Source: Ruminococcus sp. AM22-13
Lineage (GTDB): Bacteria; Bacillota; Clostridia; Lachnospirales; Lachnospiraceae
Reading direction: 5' to 3'
Assembly: GCF_003471165.1 (NCBI RefSeq)
Contig: NZ_QRIL01000006.1
Location: 108,273 to 172,272 of the forward strand
Length of the DNA: 64,000 bases
Shown here: positions 8,635-17,080 of the stretch, in pieces
Numbering within the stretch: position 1 is the first letter of the stretch
Layout: the number at the start of each line of letters is the position of its first letter
The notes under the pieces: generated by a model
The model's database searches: none
What the model saw: the letters and a program-made list of their open reading frames with translations, nothing else
Told to the model about the DNA's origin: nothing
Made by a program: the position numbers and the translations under genes

Positions 8635-9468
8635 TTATTTCGGCATTACAGCCAGTGCATCAGTAATATACTGATTATCGATTGCTGCAAAGAAACCGCC
8701 GTCTGCCTTTGTCGCATAGTCTATATCGATTGGCATTTTTCCAAGTACCGGAACGTTCAGCTCTGCTGCAATCTCGTCAATATGGCTCTCACCAAATACT
8801 TTGATCTCTTTTCCGCAGTCCGGACATTTCACATAGCTGTAGTTCTCCACGATTCCCAGTACCGGGATTTTCATCATTCCAGCCATATTGAAGGCTTTCT
8901 TTACGATCATCTTAACCAGATCCTGTGGTGAAGTTACGATCACAATTCCTTCGATTGGCAGGGACTGGAATACAGTCAGTGGAACATCACCTGTTCCAGG
9001 AGGCATATCCACAAACAGATAGTCTACATCGCCCCAGATAACATCTGTCCAGAACTGTTTTACCATATTTGCAAGAACCGGTCCTCTCCAGATTACAGGA
9101 GTATCTTCTGTAGGAAGCAGAAGGTTGATGGACATTACCTTGATTCCGTTCTTCGTGATCATTGGATAAATACCTTCATCATTTGCCATTGCTGCGCCTT
9201 TTAATCCATACATTTTCGGGATAGACGGGCCTGTGATATCAGCATCCAGAATACCTACCTTGTATCCCTGAGCTGCCATCATATTTGCCAGAGAACCTGT
9301 TACGAAGGATTTACCTACGCCGCCTTTGCCACTGACTACTCCGATCACATGTTTTACATTTGAGTGAGCATTCATTTCCGCAAGGAAGCTCTGTGGTCCG
9401 TTTGCTTTGGAAGAACAGCCCTCACAGCTTGATTTGTCACATGAAGTATTGCTACATTCTTTTGCCAT
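8635..9468 (-). CDS. Mrp/NBP35-family iron-sulfur carrier P-loop ATPase
   Basis: 277 residues of the Mrp/NBP35/ApbC family, cytoplasmic ATPases that carry Fe-S clusters to apo-proteins. The deviant Walker A GKGGVGKS is at 47-54, the switch regions are LDADITGPSIP and VDMPPGTGD, and a C-terminal CPDC pair near residue 215 supplies cluster ligands. The N-terminus has an extra cysteine motif (CSNTSCDKSSCEGC), seen in NBP35-like members. The start has AAAGGAG upstream. A CsoR-type metal sensor lies 180 bases upstream on the same strand, so the two may be co-transcribed. Confidence 0.93.
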   Translation of the reverse strand: MAKECSNTSCDKSSCEGCSSKANGPQSFLAEMNAHSNVKHVIGVVSGKGGVGKSFVTGSLANMMAAQGYKVGILDADITGPSIPKMYGLKGAAMANDEGIYPMITKNGIKVMSINLLLPTEDTPVIWRGPVLANMVKQFWTDVIWGDVDYLFVDMPPGTGDVPLTVFQSLPIEGIVIVTSPQDLVKMIVKKAFNMAGMMKIPVLGIVENYSYVKCPDCGKEIKVFGESHIDEIAAELNVPVLGKMPIDIDYATKADGGFFAAIDNQYITDALAVMPK

Positions 9469-9648
9469 AGTTACATTCTCCTTTATATTTACGTACCATG
9501 TAAGTACGCATATTACTTTTTATTCTGTCATTTTTCGATTACTGCTCGCATGCCACTGTCCCGTCAACCATATTACTAAGAACAGGCTGAACAGCAGCTA
9601 ACAGTTTTCAATAAAATGATACTCTCATCCATACACTGAAGCGACCAT

Positions 9649-9996
9649 TTATTTCATAAATCTATCGATTGCAATCTCAAGTTCCTTAATCGCATCTTTG
9701 TCACCATGTTCCACTGCATCTACAATACAATGCTCAATATGATCCTGCAGGATAATCTTGCCTGTATTATTAATGGCAGATTTTACTGCTGAAAGCTGTA
9801 TCAGAACTTCACTGCAGTCTCGTCCTTCTTCTATCATACGTTTGATAGACTCCATGTGCCCGATTGCCCTGGACATACGATTTAATACTGCTTTTGTATG
9901 CGCATGACTATGGTGATGTACATGCTCTCCATGAGAATGCTCAACTACTGTACCATCCTCAAGCACATGTACATGTGTCTTTTGTTCTTCACCCAT
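9649..9996 (-). CDS. CsoR/RcnR-family metal-sensing repressor with His-rich N-tail
   Basis: 115 residues. The all-helical CsoR fold is clear, and the metal ligands have exactly the Cu(I) CsoR spacing: Cys61, His86, Cys90 (Cys-x24-His-x3-Cys). Such proteins repress metal-efflux genes and release DNA when Cu(I) binds. The first 33 residues are an added tail with ten histidines (HSHGEHVHHHSHAH), which could store or sense Ni, Zn or Cu. No efflux pump is adjacent; the next gene is the Mrp-like ATPase. Family is firm; the metal is inferred from the C-H-C spacing. Confidence 0.88.
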   Translation of the reverse strand: MGEEQKTHVHVLEDGTVVEHSHGEHVHHHSHAHTKAVLNRMSRAIGHMESIKRMIEEGRDCSEVLIQLSAVKSAINNTGKIILQDHIEHCIVDAVEHGDKDAIKELEIAIDRFMK

Positions 9997-10203
9997 AATA
10001 GTTTCCTTTCTTTCTCAGAATAATCTGATTACGTCACTGTTCACTCCATTGTCAGTATCAGAATGCGAACAATAACCGGATTATTTATCAGACGGATCAT
10101 ATATTCAAAGATACAGCTCCATCTGCTTTACTGTCTGTACAGCATAAATATTACTGTTAACTCCGTGTCCAGGTAACACGTAAATAATATTATACCACAT
10201 TTA

Positions 10204-10431
10204 TCAAATTTCTGTAAAGGAACAGCGCTGTTTTATTTGAGAAGTTATGATATCAAAAATAATCGTACCATCTTCCAGTACGGTTTTCTCGTAAGAAACC
10301 TCTTTACCCTTAAATTTGTTCTTAATGTATTCTTCCGGATCATCCAGTTCCAGTTCTTCCACAAAAACATCCCGCATCTGATTGCGCGGACATTTATTAA
10401 AAATTTCCCATATTAATTCATATTCTTTCAT
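10204..10431 (-). CDS. Small conserved-type protein of unknown function
   Basis: 75 residues (MKEYELIWEIFNKCPRNQMR...). Acidic, no signal peptide or membrane segment, with a pattern ELDDPEEYIKNKF and VLEDGTIIFDI that looks like a folded alpha/beta domain. The start has GGGAAG six bases before ATG. It lies between the metal sensor and a palindromic repeat element. I cannot name a family. Confidence 0.65.
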   Translation of the reverse strand: MKEYELIWEIFNKCPRNQMRDVFVEELELDDPEEYIKNKFKGKEVSYEKTVLEDGTIIFDIITSQIKQRCSFTEI

Positions 10432-10479
10432 TATCTTCCCACTTTCTGTATTTGAATATTTATAACTTTTTTTGACTTA

Positions 10480-10615
10480 CAAATCCATAACCGAATAACT
10501 GCTTCGCAGTTTATCAGAAGGGGCTTGTACCCCTTCTGATACAAGCAAGTCCCCACCCACTGCTTATTGCTCTTCGCAATTGAAGCAGAGGACTTACTTG
10601 ATTTGGTTAAATTGT
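10480..10615. repeat. Longest copy of a nested-palindrome interspersed element
   Basis: About 135 bp of nested inverted repeats: an ACTGCTTCGCAGT hairpin at 10494-10511, a perfect 12-bp TATCAGAAGGGG hairpin (10512-10541), then CAAGCAAGTCC paired with GGACTTACTTG around an inner CTGCTT...AAGCAG stem. The outer ends AACCGAAT and ATTTGGTT also pair. Pieces recur at 16860-16912, 41041-41092 and 53755-53790. An 87-codon minus-strand frame crosses it and the adjoining sequence (10431-10694) but is not credible as a gene. Confidence 0.75.
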
Positions 10616-10688
10616 ATTGTTTAAAATATTTTGTGTGCATCCATTTTGAACTCATTATAATTATTTTTAGATTTTTTGTCAAAAATAA

Positions 10689-10717
10689 TTGCATGAAATC
10701 AAATTATAGCGTATGAT
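10689..10717 (+). promoter_or_regulatory. Promoter of xpt
   Basis: TTGCAT (10689-10694), a 17-base spacer, then TATGAT (10712-10717). It predicts a start near 10724 and a 5' leader of about 115 bases before xpt. Confidence 0.65.
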
Positions 10718-10737
10718 AATTTATAATTATCAAAATA

Positions 10738-10810
10738 GCAACTGTTACTGTATATCTATTGCCGTCAGATTTTATTATCTTCCGGCATATTTGTTATATT
10801 CAGTAACTGC
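10738..10810 (+). ncRNA. Structured leader of xpt (not a purine riboswitch)
   Basis: GCAACTGTTACTGTATAT (10738-10755) pairs with ATATTCAGTAACTGC (10796-10810) and encloses an inner hairpin TGCCG/AGAT ... ATCT/CGGCA (10760-10787). It lies between the promoter and the ribosome site at about 10828. The conserved three-way junction and TATA...pairs of the guanine riboswitch, usual before xpt, are not there, and no T-run follows. Possibly a new or degenerate regulatory leader. Confidence 0.45.
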
Positions 10811-10839
10811 AAAATTACATATATAAAGGAGAGAAATCT

Positions 10840-11412
10840 ATGAAACTTTTAAAAGACCGAATTCTTAAGGATGGAATTGTAAAACCGGGAAATATTTTAA
10901 AAGTAGACAGCTTCTTGAATCATCAGATGGATATCACTCTCATCAATGAAATCGGCAAAGAGTTCAAACGCCGCTTCTCTGACTGTCCAATTACCAAAAT
11001 CCTTACAATTGAAGCATCCGGTATCGGTATTGCCTGTATCGCAGCTCAGTACTTTGATGTACCTGTCATTTTCGCAAAGAAAGCACAGAGTGTCAATCTG
11101 GATGGAGAAATGTACACAACTAAGGTAGAATCTTTTACTCACAAGAAAGTATACGATGTTATCCTTTCCAAGAAATTCCTTGGTCCGGAAGATCATGTTC
11201 TTCTGATTGATGACTTTCTTGCCAATGGATGTGCACTTCTCGGTCTGATCGATATCGTTAAGAAATCAGGGGCTACACTTGAAGGTGCCGGCATTGTAAT
11301 TGAGAAAGGCTTCCAGCATGGGGGCCAGCAGATTCGTGATATGGGGATCCGTCTGGAGTCCCTTGCAATCATCGATTCTATGTCTGACGATTCTTTAACA
11401 TTCAGAGAATAA
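10840..11412 (+). CDS. xpt: Xanthine phosphoribosyltransferase
   Basis: Salvages xanthine with PRPP to make XMP. 190 residues, the usual length of Xpt. The PRPP-binding loop is LLIDDFLANGCALLGL (near 123-138), and the N-terminus MKLLKDRILKDGIVKPGNIL and the middle ITKILTIEASGIG are family hallmarks. The start follows AAAGGAG. It is a single-gene unit with its own promoter, structured leader and terminator; the pbuX permease often found next to xpt is absent. Confidence 0.96.
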   Translation: MKLLKDRILKDGIVKPGNILKVDSFLNHQMDITLINEIGKEFKRRFSDCPITKILTIEASGIGIACIAAQYFDVPVIFAKKAQSVNLDGEMYTTKVESFTHKKVYDVILSKKFLGPEDHVLLIDDFLANGCALLGLIDIVKKSGATLEGAGIVIEKGFQHGGQQIRDMGIRLESLAIIDSMSDDSLTFRE

Positions 11413-11438
11413 TTTTTCTCCTGCAATTTTCATTTTTT

Positions 11439-11481
11439 AGGGCAGAAAAGATAGTTTCTTCTATCTCTCCTGCCCTTTTTA
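11439..11481 (+). terminator. Terminator of xpt
   Basis: AGGGCAG (11439-11445) with AGATAG pairs with CTATCT and CTGCCCT (11470-11476), then TTTTTATATTT. Confidence 0.85.
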
Positions 11482-11567
11482 TATTTCCCTATGAATTTTT
11501 GTATTACTGTACACAGAGTAAGCTGTAATATTTTTGCCACTTTCTGATTCGATGTTTTATCTGTTCT

Positions 11568-13049
11568 TTAATCTTTTGCCAGCTTCAGTGTAGTCTTCGG
11601 AGCTGGTGTTGGTGTTGTTTTCGCTTCCGAATCATCTTTCGACGAATCTTCCGGGGTTGATATTGCTTCTGGTGTATCAGTTACCTCAGGGGTTGGCGTT
11701 GCCTCTGGTGCCGGCGTTGGATCAGGCACAATTTCATCTTCTGTATAAGTTCCGTTATCCACCAGAATCTGATAGTTATCTTTATCGATCACCTGCGCTC
11801 CACAGGTAAATGTTCCCACAATTTTCATACCATTATCATACTGTGAATAATCTTTTACATCAACTTTCTCACCCGTCAGATAATCAATTGCCATCTGAGC
11901 TCCGCCCTTCGCAAGCTCTTCACGATCCATAAACATGGTAAACGACATCTTACCTGCTGCAATATCTTTTACTGCCCGAACTTCACTGCCATAGCCAGTG
12001 ATCACCGGCCATTCTTCGCTTCCAGATTCCAGATCATTATCGCTTAGTACTTCCTCTGCTGCATATGCAAATCCATCATACGCTGTACAGATAATATCTG
12101 GTGTTTTCTCTTCCATATAGAACTCTTTTATTATCGATTCCAGCTTTGACTTTGCAGATGTCTCACTCCATCTCATGATCGCAGTGTCATCAAATGATGT
12201 ATTTCCTGATTTACATACAAGAGTTCCATCATCCAGATATTCCTGAAGTCCTTCCTGGATTCCATTGCACAAAAACAGCGCACTGTTGTCATCCGGAGAT
12301 CCCATAAGAAATTCTATGGTATAAGATTTCTTATCTTCCCTTGCCTTATCCAGATCCATCTTCTTGACTATTTCAGCAGCAATATCTTTTCCGATTGCTC
12401 TGGTATCATATGAAGCATAATAATTAATATCTGCAGTATCGCGAATCAATGTATCATAGGAAATAACCGGTATCTCCTGCTCCTTTGCAGTTTTTAAGAT
12501 ATCTGTCAGGCCATATGGATCTACAGGATCAATAATAAGAGCTGAAACCTGCTCATCAATGAACTCCTGTATCTGAGAAATCTGAAGTGCTGAATCGCCG
12601 TTTGCATTCTTAATATCAGCCTCATATCCACCATCTGCAATCTGCGAAGTCATTGCCTCACTGTCAATCTTTGCATTCTCATCTTCTTCTGAAAGGAGCA
12701 CTCCGATTTTTCCAGCCGGAGCTTCTGTCACCTCATCATCCAAAGAATCGTCTGACTGATTCGCATTATTCTCAGAAGAATCCTTACCTGTGGATTCACT
12801 CTCAGACGCATCTGAATTCTTTTCTCCTGATTCTTCGCTGCCCTCTGTTTTGCTACTGTCATCAGCATCAGAGGTCTGTCTATTTTCTGCTTCTACTTTC
12901 TCGCCTTCCTCTGTTACCTCACCTACACCCTCTTCTTCTACCTGGGCACTTTCATTAGCTGCTTCTTTTGCATCATTCTTTTCACATGCGGACAGGAACA
13001 TGGAGGATACCATTATTCCAAGCAGAATAGCAGTTGCTCTTCTTTTCAT
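11568..13049 (-). CDS. Sugar-binding lipoprotein of the ribose/xylose-binding (ChvE-like) family
   Basis: 493 residues. Start is the ATG at 13049 (AAAGGATC upstream), giving MKRRATAILLGIMVSSMFL and a lipobox ending at Cys22, although the frame is open to 13139. Residues about 25-125 form a very acidic, Ser/Glu/Asp-rich linker. Residues 130-440 are a periplasmic-binding type I domain (GKIGVLLS, ALIIDPVDPYGL, VISYDTLI, DIICTAYDGFA) as in xylose-binding proteins. The C-terminus is a Pro/Thr repeat tail (PTPAPEATPTPEVTDTPEA). No ABC permease or ATPase is next to it, so it may feed a remote transporter or act as a sensor. Confidence 0.9.
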   Translation of the reverse strand: MKRRATAILLGIMVSSMFLSACEKNDAKEAANESAQVEEEGVGEVTEEGEKVEAENRQTSDADDSSKTEGSEESGEKNSDASESESTGKDSSENNANQSDDSLDDEVTEAPAGKIGVLLSEEDENAKIDSEAMTSQIADGGYEADIKNANGDSALQISQIQEFIDEQVSALIIDPVDPYGLTDILKTAKEQEIPVISYDTLIRDTADINYYASYDTRAIGKDIAAEIVKKMDLDKAREDKKSYTIEFLMGSPDDNSALFLCNGIQEGLQEYLDDGTLVCKSGNTSFDDTAIMRWSETSAKSKLESIIKEFYMEEKTPDIICTAYDGFAYAAEEVLSDNDLESGSEEWPVITGYGSEVRAVKDIAAGKMSFTMFMDREELAKGGAQMAIDYLTGEKVDVKDYSQYDNGMKIVGTFTCGAQVIDKDNYQILVDNGTYTEDEIVPDPTPAPEATPTPEVTDTPEAISTPEDSSKDDSEAKTTPTPAPKTTLKLAKD

Positions 13050-13080
13050 AACATGATCCTTTCTATCTTTATTTATCGGC

Positions 13081-13737
13081 TTATTTGTCAATTCCCTTAT
13101 AATCCCTCGCAATGTTTTTGAGATAGTCACGATAAGCAACGGCCACCTTCTTAGGCTTCAGGATATGTACGTTTCTGCCCATTGAAGCCAGCCAGCCAAA
13201 TAATGCCTTGTCGACTACTGCCTCGACTGTCACAGTAAAACTATCTGCTCCTTTTTCCTTGCAGACAACTTCCGGACCAAATGTACGCAGGATTTTCTTT
13301 TTTGCCGAGTTCTGACATATAAGCTTCAGCTCTTTCTTATTCTCGGCATTCTGATCAGGTACCGGTGCCGGCACACGTCCTGACAGAGTCTGCTCTTTCT
13401 GAACTGTCGCTTTTGCTGTTATTTCTCCTGTCTCTGACACTGCTTCCTGATGTTTCGTCTCTTCACCTTCATTGGTTATAGCTGAGGAATCTTCTTCTGT
13501 TTTTTTCGTATTTTCTGTAAAATATCCGCCTTCGCGGCCTCTTCTATAGTGTATTTCCATTCCAAAATCACGTAAAGTCTCCAGATCATCATAGATACTC
13601 TTTCGCTCTGCGCGTATTCCCCGTTCTTCTAACTTTGTCAGAATTTCCTGCATGGAAACCGGCTTCTCACTGGTAGTTTCAGATAACATTCTCTCCAGAT
13701 ACAGGATTTTTCCTTTTTGATTACATGATTTCGCCAT
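13081..13737 (-). CDS. HTH and WYL-type transcriptional regulator
   Basis: 218 residues. The N-terminal winged helix (residues 5-75, with VSMQEILTKLEERG, ERKSIYDDLETLRDFG and YRRGREGGYF) is of the YafY/DeoR kind. A long low-complexity linker (75-135) follows, then the C-terminal WCX-type extension of WYL regulators (FTVTVEAVVDKALFGWLASMG, PKKVAVAYRDYLKNIARDY). The central WYL core itself appears to be missing or very short. It lies 3 bases after gatD and 31 bases before the binding-protein gene, so it is probably in one transcript with murT-gatD. Confidence 0.8.
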   Translation of the reverse strand: MAKSCNQKGKILYLERMLSETTSEKPVSMQEILTKLEERGIRAERKSIYDDLETLRDFGMEIHYRRGREGGYFTENTKKTEEDSSAITNEGEETKHQEAVSETGEITAKATVQKEQTLSGRVPAPVPDQNAENKKELKLICQNSAKKKILRTFGPEVVCKEKGADSFTVTVEAVVDKALFGWLASMGRNVHILKPKKVAVAYRDYLKNIARDYKGIDK

Positions 13738-13739
13738 AA

Positions 13740-14462
13740 TTATCCTCTCACAAATCTGTGGTATATATAGTCATTTGCTTCTTTTTCCTGACTGTCATCC
13801 AATGGTGCAAGTTCTACTTCTTTTCCATACTTTCTTTCCAGCGCATGTTTGATAAGCCAGTCCGCAAGCTGTGGATTCTTCGGGAGTAACGGTCCGTGCA
13901 GATAAGTTCCAATCACATTTTTATATACTACTCCTTCGTATCCTGACTGGCCATCGTTGCCTTTTCCATAAAGCACTTTTCCTAATGGTTTGTTGCCATT
14001 GATGCAGGTTCTGCCACCATGATTTTCAAATCCTACAATTGGCATGTCAAACAAGTCACTTTGCAGCACGATATTCTCGATCAGTCTTCCTTCGCCCTGC
14101 TCTGTATAAAGATCTACCAGGTCAAGGCCTTTTATATTCCCCTGTTCTGTTTTATAATACTTTCCAAGCAGCTGATAACCACCGCAGATTGCAATAACAA
14201 CGCCATTATCCTCCACATAAGCCTTAAAGTCCGGCTGAATCTCCTGGAGCTTCTCACATACGATCATCTGCTCTCTGTCTGAGCCGCCGCCGAGAAGTAC
14301 GATATCAAGCTTTGAGAAGTCTATTTTATCATCCAGCTCAAATGGAATCGTCTCTGCTTCTATTCCCCTCCACAGGCATCGCTTCATCAGGCACTGAATA
14401 TTTCCCCTGTCGCCGTAAAGATTCAGAAGATCCGGATATAAATGTCCAATCGTGATTTTCAT
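13740..14462 (-). CDS. gatD: Lipid II isoglutaminyl synthase, glutaminase subunit GatD
   Basis: Releases ammonia from glutamine for MurT, which amidates the alpha-carboxyl of D-Glu in lipid II. 240 residues, a CobB/CobQ-like class I glutaminase with Cys93 (AICGGYQ) and His189 (TYLHGPLLPKNP), almost the same positions as reported for Staphylococcus GatD. FENHGGRTC is another family motif. Its start shares base 14462 with the end of murT, so translation is coupled. Confidence 0.95.
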   Translation of the reverse strand: MKITIGHLYPDLLNLYGDRGNIQCLMKRCLWRGIEAETIPFELDDKIDFSKLDIVLLGGGSDREQMIVCEKLQEIQPDFKAYVEDNGVVIAICGGYQLLGKYYKTEQGNIKGLDLVDLYTEQGEGRLIENIVLQSDLFDMPIVGFENHGGRTCINGNKPLGKVLYGKGNDGQSGYEGVVYKNVIGTYLHGPLLPKNPQLADWLIKHALERKYGKEVELAPLDDSQEKEANDYIYHRFVRG

Positions 14463-15796
14463 TATTTCTCGCCCTCCAGTTTCTTCAGAATGTTTCTGGT
14501 ACTAAACAATGCTGTATAATTTACAAGTACATACAGATTACCCACACCATCCTCTACTCTGTCCCGGATGGCTTTCTCTACATCTCCCTCCAGAATAGAC
14601 GGAATATCTACATATTTCAGACGCAGACGCATATCCTGACAGCGGATTCCGCTTACCGTAATAGATTTTACTGTGGAATTGCCAAGGAGGTCAAAGTCTA
14701 CATCCCAGAGCCAGGAAATATCTGTTCCATCCTGCGCATTATCATTGATTGCGATAATAATATCTTTTGGAGACTGATCCTGCATCACCGCAGAAATATT
14801 CTGGTTAAATCCCGCCGGATTCTTGGCAAGATTTAATGTCACTCCGGTACCTTTGATGCGGAACTGTTCCATACGGCCATTCTCCGGATTGAACTTGCTA
14901 AGCATATCCTCAAAATGTGTTCCATCAAATCCCGCCGTTCTCACACCGGCATATGCTGCCAGAATATTATATACATTGTAGAAGCCCTTATAGTTTGCCA
15001 CAATATGCTTTCCTTCTACATTAAAGCTCAGCTGGTCACCAACCTTTACATCCTCTGCATCAAAATTCAGCTTCGGTCTTGCAAAACCACATTTCGGGCA
15101 GTAATAATCTCCAAGCTGGCTATAATGATAGAATCTGTATTCCAGCTTCTCACCGCAGCATTTACAGAAACGTCCCTCTCTGATCTCGTTTGCCGCAGAT
15201 TTGATCACAGGCTTGCTGATTCCATAAGTTACATATGAATTTCCTGAATCCATGGCAAGATATGCGGATAATGCATCATCACCATTTACAATGATCTGCA
15301 TTTTCGGCACTTTACGCATCATTTCTTCCAGAATATTCATGGTAATATCAATCTCACCGTAACGGTCAAGCTGATCTCGGAAAAGATTTGTCAAAAGCAT
15401 ATAATCTGGTTTGATTCTCGGAAAAATATGTCTGGTCGACGCTTCATCAGCCTCAATGCAGGCATAATCTGCGTCAATCTTTCCATTCCATTTCGCCGCC
15501 AATACAAAAGCTGCCACAACACCATTAAGCATATTGGAGCCTGTATGGTTACAGATTACCTTCTGTCCCTCCGCCTCTAATGCCGCACAAAGCATATTAT
15601 TGGTAGTTGTTTTTCCATTAGTACCGCAGGTTGCAAAGATTGCCTTTCTCACCTGCGAAGAAAGCTGCTCCAGGATATCCGGACAAATCTTAATTGCCAC
15701 TTTTCCTGCCCAGGTTACACCCTGTCTTCCCATTTTCTTACATACATATCCTACAAATTTCGCTGCCAAGACAGCAGTCATTACTCTTATTTTCAT
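14462..15796 (-). CDS. murT: Lipid II isoglutaminyl synthase, Mur ligase subunit MurT
   Basis: ATP-dependent amide ligase of the MurT/GatD complex, acting on lipid II at the inner membrane face. 444 residues. P-loop GTNGKTTTNNML starts at 58, the Mur ligase middle domain carries a four-cysteine ribbon (C211/C214 and C233/C236, FCKCCGEK and YYCPKCGF) typical of MurT, and the C-terminal DUF1727 region begins about 315. The start has AAAGGAAAT upstream. It heads a unit with gatD and the WYL gene. Confidence 0.95.
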   Translation of the reverse strand: MKIRVMTAVLAAKFVGYVCKKMGRQGVTWAGKVAIKICPDILEQLSSQVRKAIFATCGTNGKTTTNNMLCAALEAEGQKVICNHTGSNMLNGVVAAFVLAAKWNGKIDADYACIEADEASTRHIFPRIKPDYMLLTNLFRDQLDRYGEIDITMNILEEMMRKVPKMQIIVNGDDALSAYLAMDSGNSYVTYGISKPVIKSAANEIREGRFCKCCGEKLEYRFYHYSQLGDYYCPKCGFARPKLNFDAEDVKVGDQLSFNVEGKHIVANYKGFYNVYNILAAYAGVRTAGFDGTHFEDMLSKFNPENGRMEQFRIKGTGVTLNLAKNPAGFNQNISAVMQDQSPKDIIIAINDNAQDGTDISWLWDVDFDLLGNSTVKSITVSGIRCQDMRLRLKYVDIPSILEGDVEKAIRDRVEDGVGNLYVLVNYTALFSTRNILKKLEGEK

Positions 15797-15930
15797 TGTG
15801 TATTATATTTCCTTTATAATATGATCACCGTTATTATTTCGCTGTACCGACAAGTTGATTTTTGAAACAATCTTGCCGATACGGTAGATGAAAACCGTCA
15901 GGATTTCCGAAATAATAATAAACAGTTGTT

Positions 15931-16818
15931 TTATTCAAAATCTGTATCCTGCAGATAATCCGAACACACACCAGCCGCACCTTTCTGCATATAGCCCTGC
16001 GCTTCCTTCAGATTATTTACAGTATAAATATATAGCTTTATTCCTTTTTTGTCAAAAATCTCCTGGACATCCTCTGACCAGTATTTATAATAAACCGTTG
16101 CTGCCTGAATATTTTTCTCTTTGCAAAATGCTGCAATCTCTGTCAGATCTTCTTTGGAATATTCCTGCCATAACGAATAAATATAAGCAGGAAAATTATA
16201 TAGCAGTGCAGTTCCTGCGAACATGGCCTGATTATAAATTTCCGGTATGACCTGTCCCATCACATCAGGAACACCTGCTTCCTGAGCTAATTCGATATAA
16301 TCGGCATAATCTTCAAGTGTTTTCTGGTAATTCCGGACAGAATACTGCTTAGAATCCAGCATCACAAACGCATCCGGATAATCACTCAGCAACATTAACA
16401 AATCTTTAAATGTCATCGGAGTATATTTTCCACAGACAGGTCTGGATATAAACTCTTCTGAGGACAACACATTCTTTCCATCGCCTTCCCACTGATCCAA
16501 TGATTGATTCCAGCTATGGCGACATACCCAGACATTGTCAGAAGTCTTCACAAGGTCGACTTCAAATAATCTGCATCCCATCTGATAACTCGCCAGGAAA
16601 CTCTCTTTTGAATTTAAATATGTCTTATCGCCAATACCACCTAAGGCATGTGCGATCGTCTTATAATTCTCCCAGTTAAATTCAGGGGGAGTGGCAGATA
16701 TGGAATTGATATCATTCCCCCATAGGAAAAGTGTAACAGCCAGTAATTCTACTAACAGCAGAAATAATCTGATGCAATAACCTAATCCTGATTTTTTCTT
16801 TGTAGTATTCTGGCTCAA
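15931..16818 (-). CDS. Membrane-anchored glycerophosphodiester phosphodiesterase-like protein
   Basis: 295 residues. One N-terminal membrane segment (about 13-33) leaves the catalytic domain outside. A GDPD-type TIM barrel follows, with catalytic His in IAHALGGI (where classical enzymes have HRG), Glu and Asp in FEVDLVKT, and second His in CRHSWN. The C-terminal YIYTVNNLKEAQGYM is also typical. This variant is likely to cleave phosphodiesters of lipids or teichoic acids; substrate unknown. It begins the transcript that may continue towards murT, 134 bases downstream. Confidence 0.85.
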   Translation of the reverse strand: MSQNTTKKKSGLGYCIRLFLLLVELLAVTLFLWGNDINSISATPPEFNWENYKTIAHALGGIGDKTYLNSKESFLASYQMGCRLFEVDLVKTSDNVWVCRHSWNQSLDQWEGDGKNVLSSEEFISRPVCGKYTPMTFKDLLMLLSDYPDAFVMLDSKQYSVRNYQKTLEDYADYIELAQEAGVPDVMGQVIPEIYNQAMFAGTALLYNFPAYIYSLWQEYSKEDLTEIAAFCKEKNIQAATVYYKYWSEDVQEIFDKKGIKLYIYTVNNLKEAQGYMQKGAAGVCSDYLQDTDFE

Positions 16819-16859
16819 TTTCTTATTCTCCTGACTGTCATTTGTATTCCTCTTCTAAA

Positions 16860-16912
16860 CTGCTTATTGCTCTTCGCAACCTCCGCAGGGGACTTACTTG
16901 ATTCGGTTAACT
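16860..16912. repeat. Interspersed repeat, GGGGACTTACTTG family
   Basis: CTGCTTATTGCTCTTCGCAA ... GGGGACTTACTTGATTCGGTTAA matches the right half of the element at 10480-10615, with only small changes. It sits 40 bases upstream of the GDPD gene start. Confidence 0.7.
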
Positions 16913-16999
16913 CAACATTTATATACTCTACGATTTTACGCTATCTGGCACAAATAATCAAGGGCAATAAATAGCAAAAAAAAAACGCTAATTTCAGAT

Positions 17000-17044
17000 A
17001 AAATAAAAACTGCACATACATGGCCAACACCATATATATGCAGT
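17000..17044 (-). terminator. Terminator of the alpha operon (after rplQ)
   Basis: Minus-strand stem ACTGCATATATATGG / CCATGTATGTGCAGT (17009-17044, two G-T style mismatches) followed by TTTTTATTTT. It closes the ribosomal cluster. Confidence 0.85.
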
Positions 17045-17080
17045 CTCATTATCGTTTGGACAAATATAAGTCAGATATAA

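Noticed and set aside
10431..10694. 87-codon minus-strand frame
   Set aside because: It runs through the palindromic repeat element, has no ribosome site and odd composition; the following gene has its own start signals.
10695..10839. Purine (guanine) riboswitch before xpt
   Set aside because: The conserved junction and loop-loop sequences are not found; only an unrelated nested hairpin is present.
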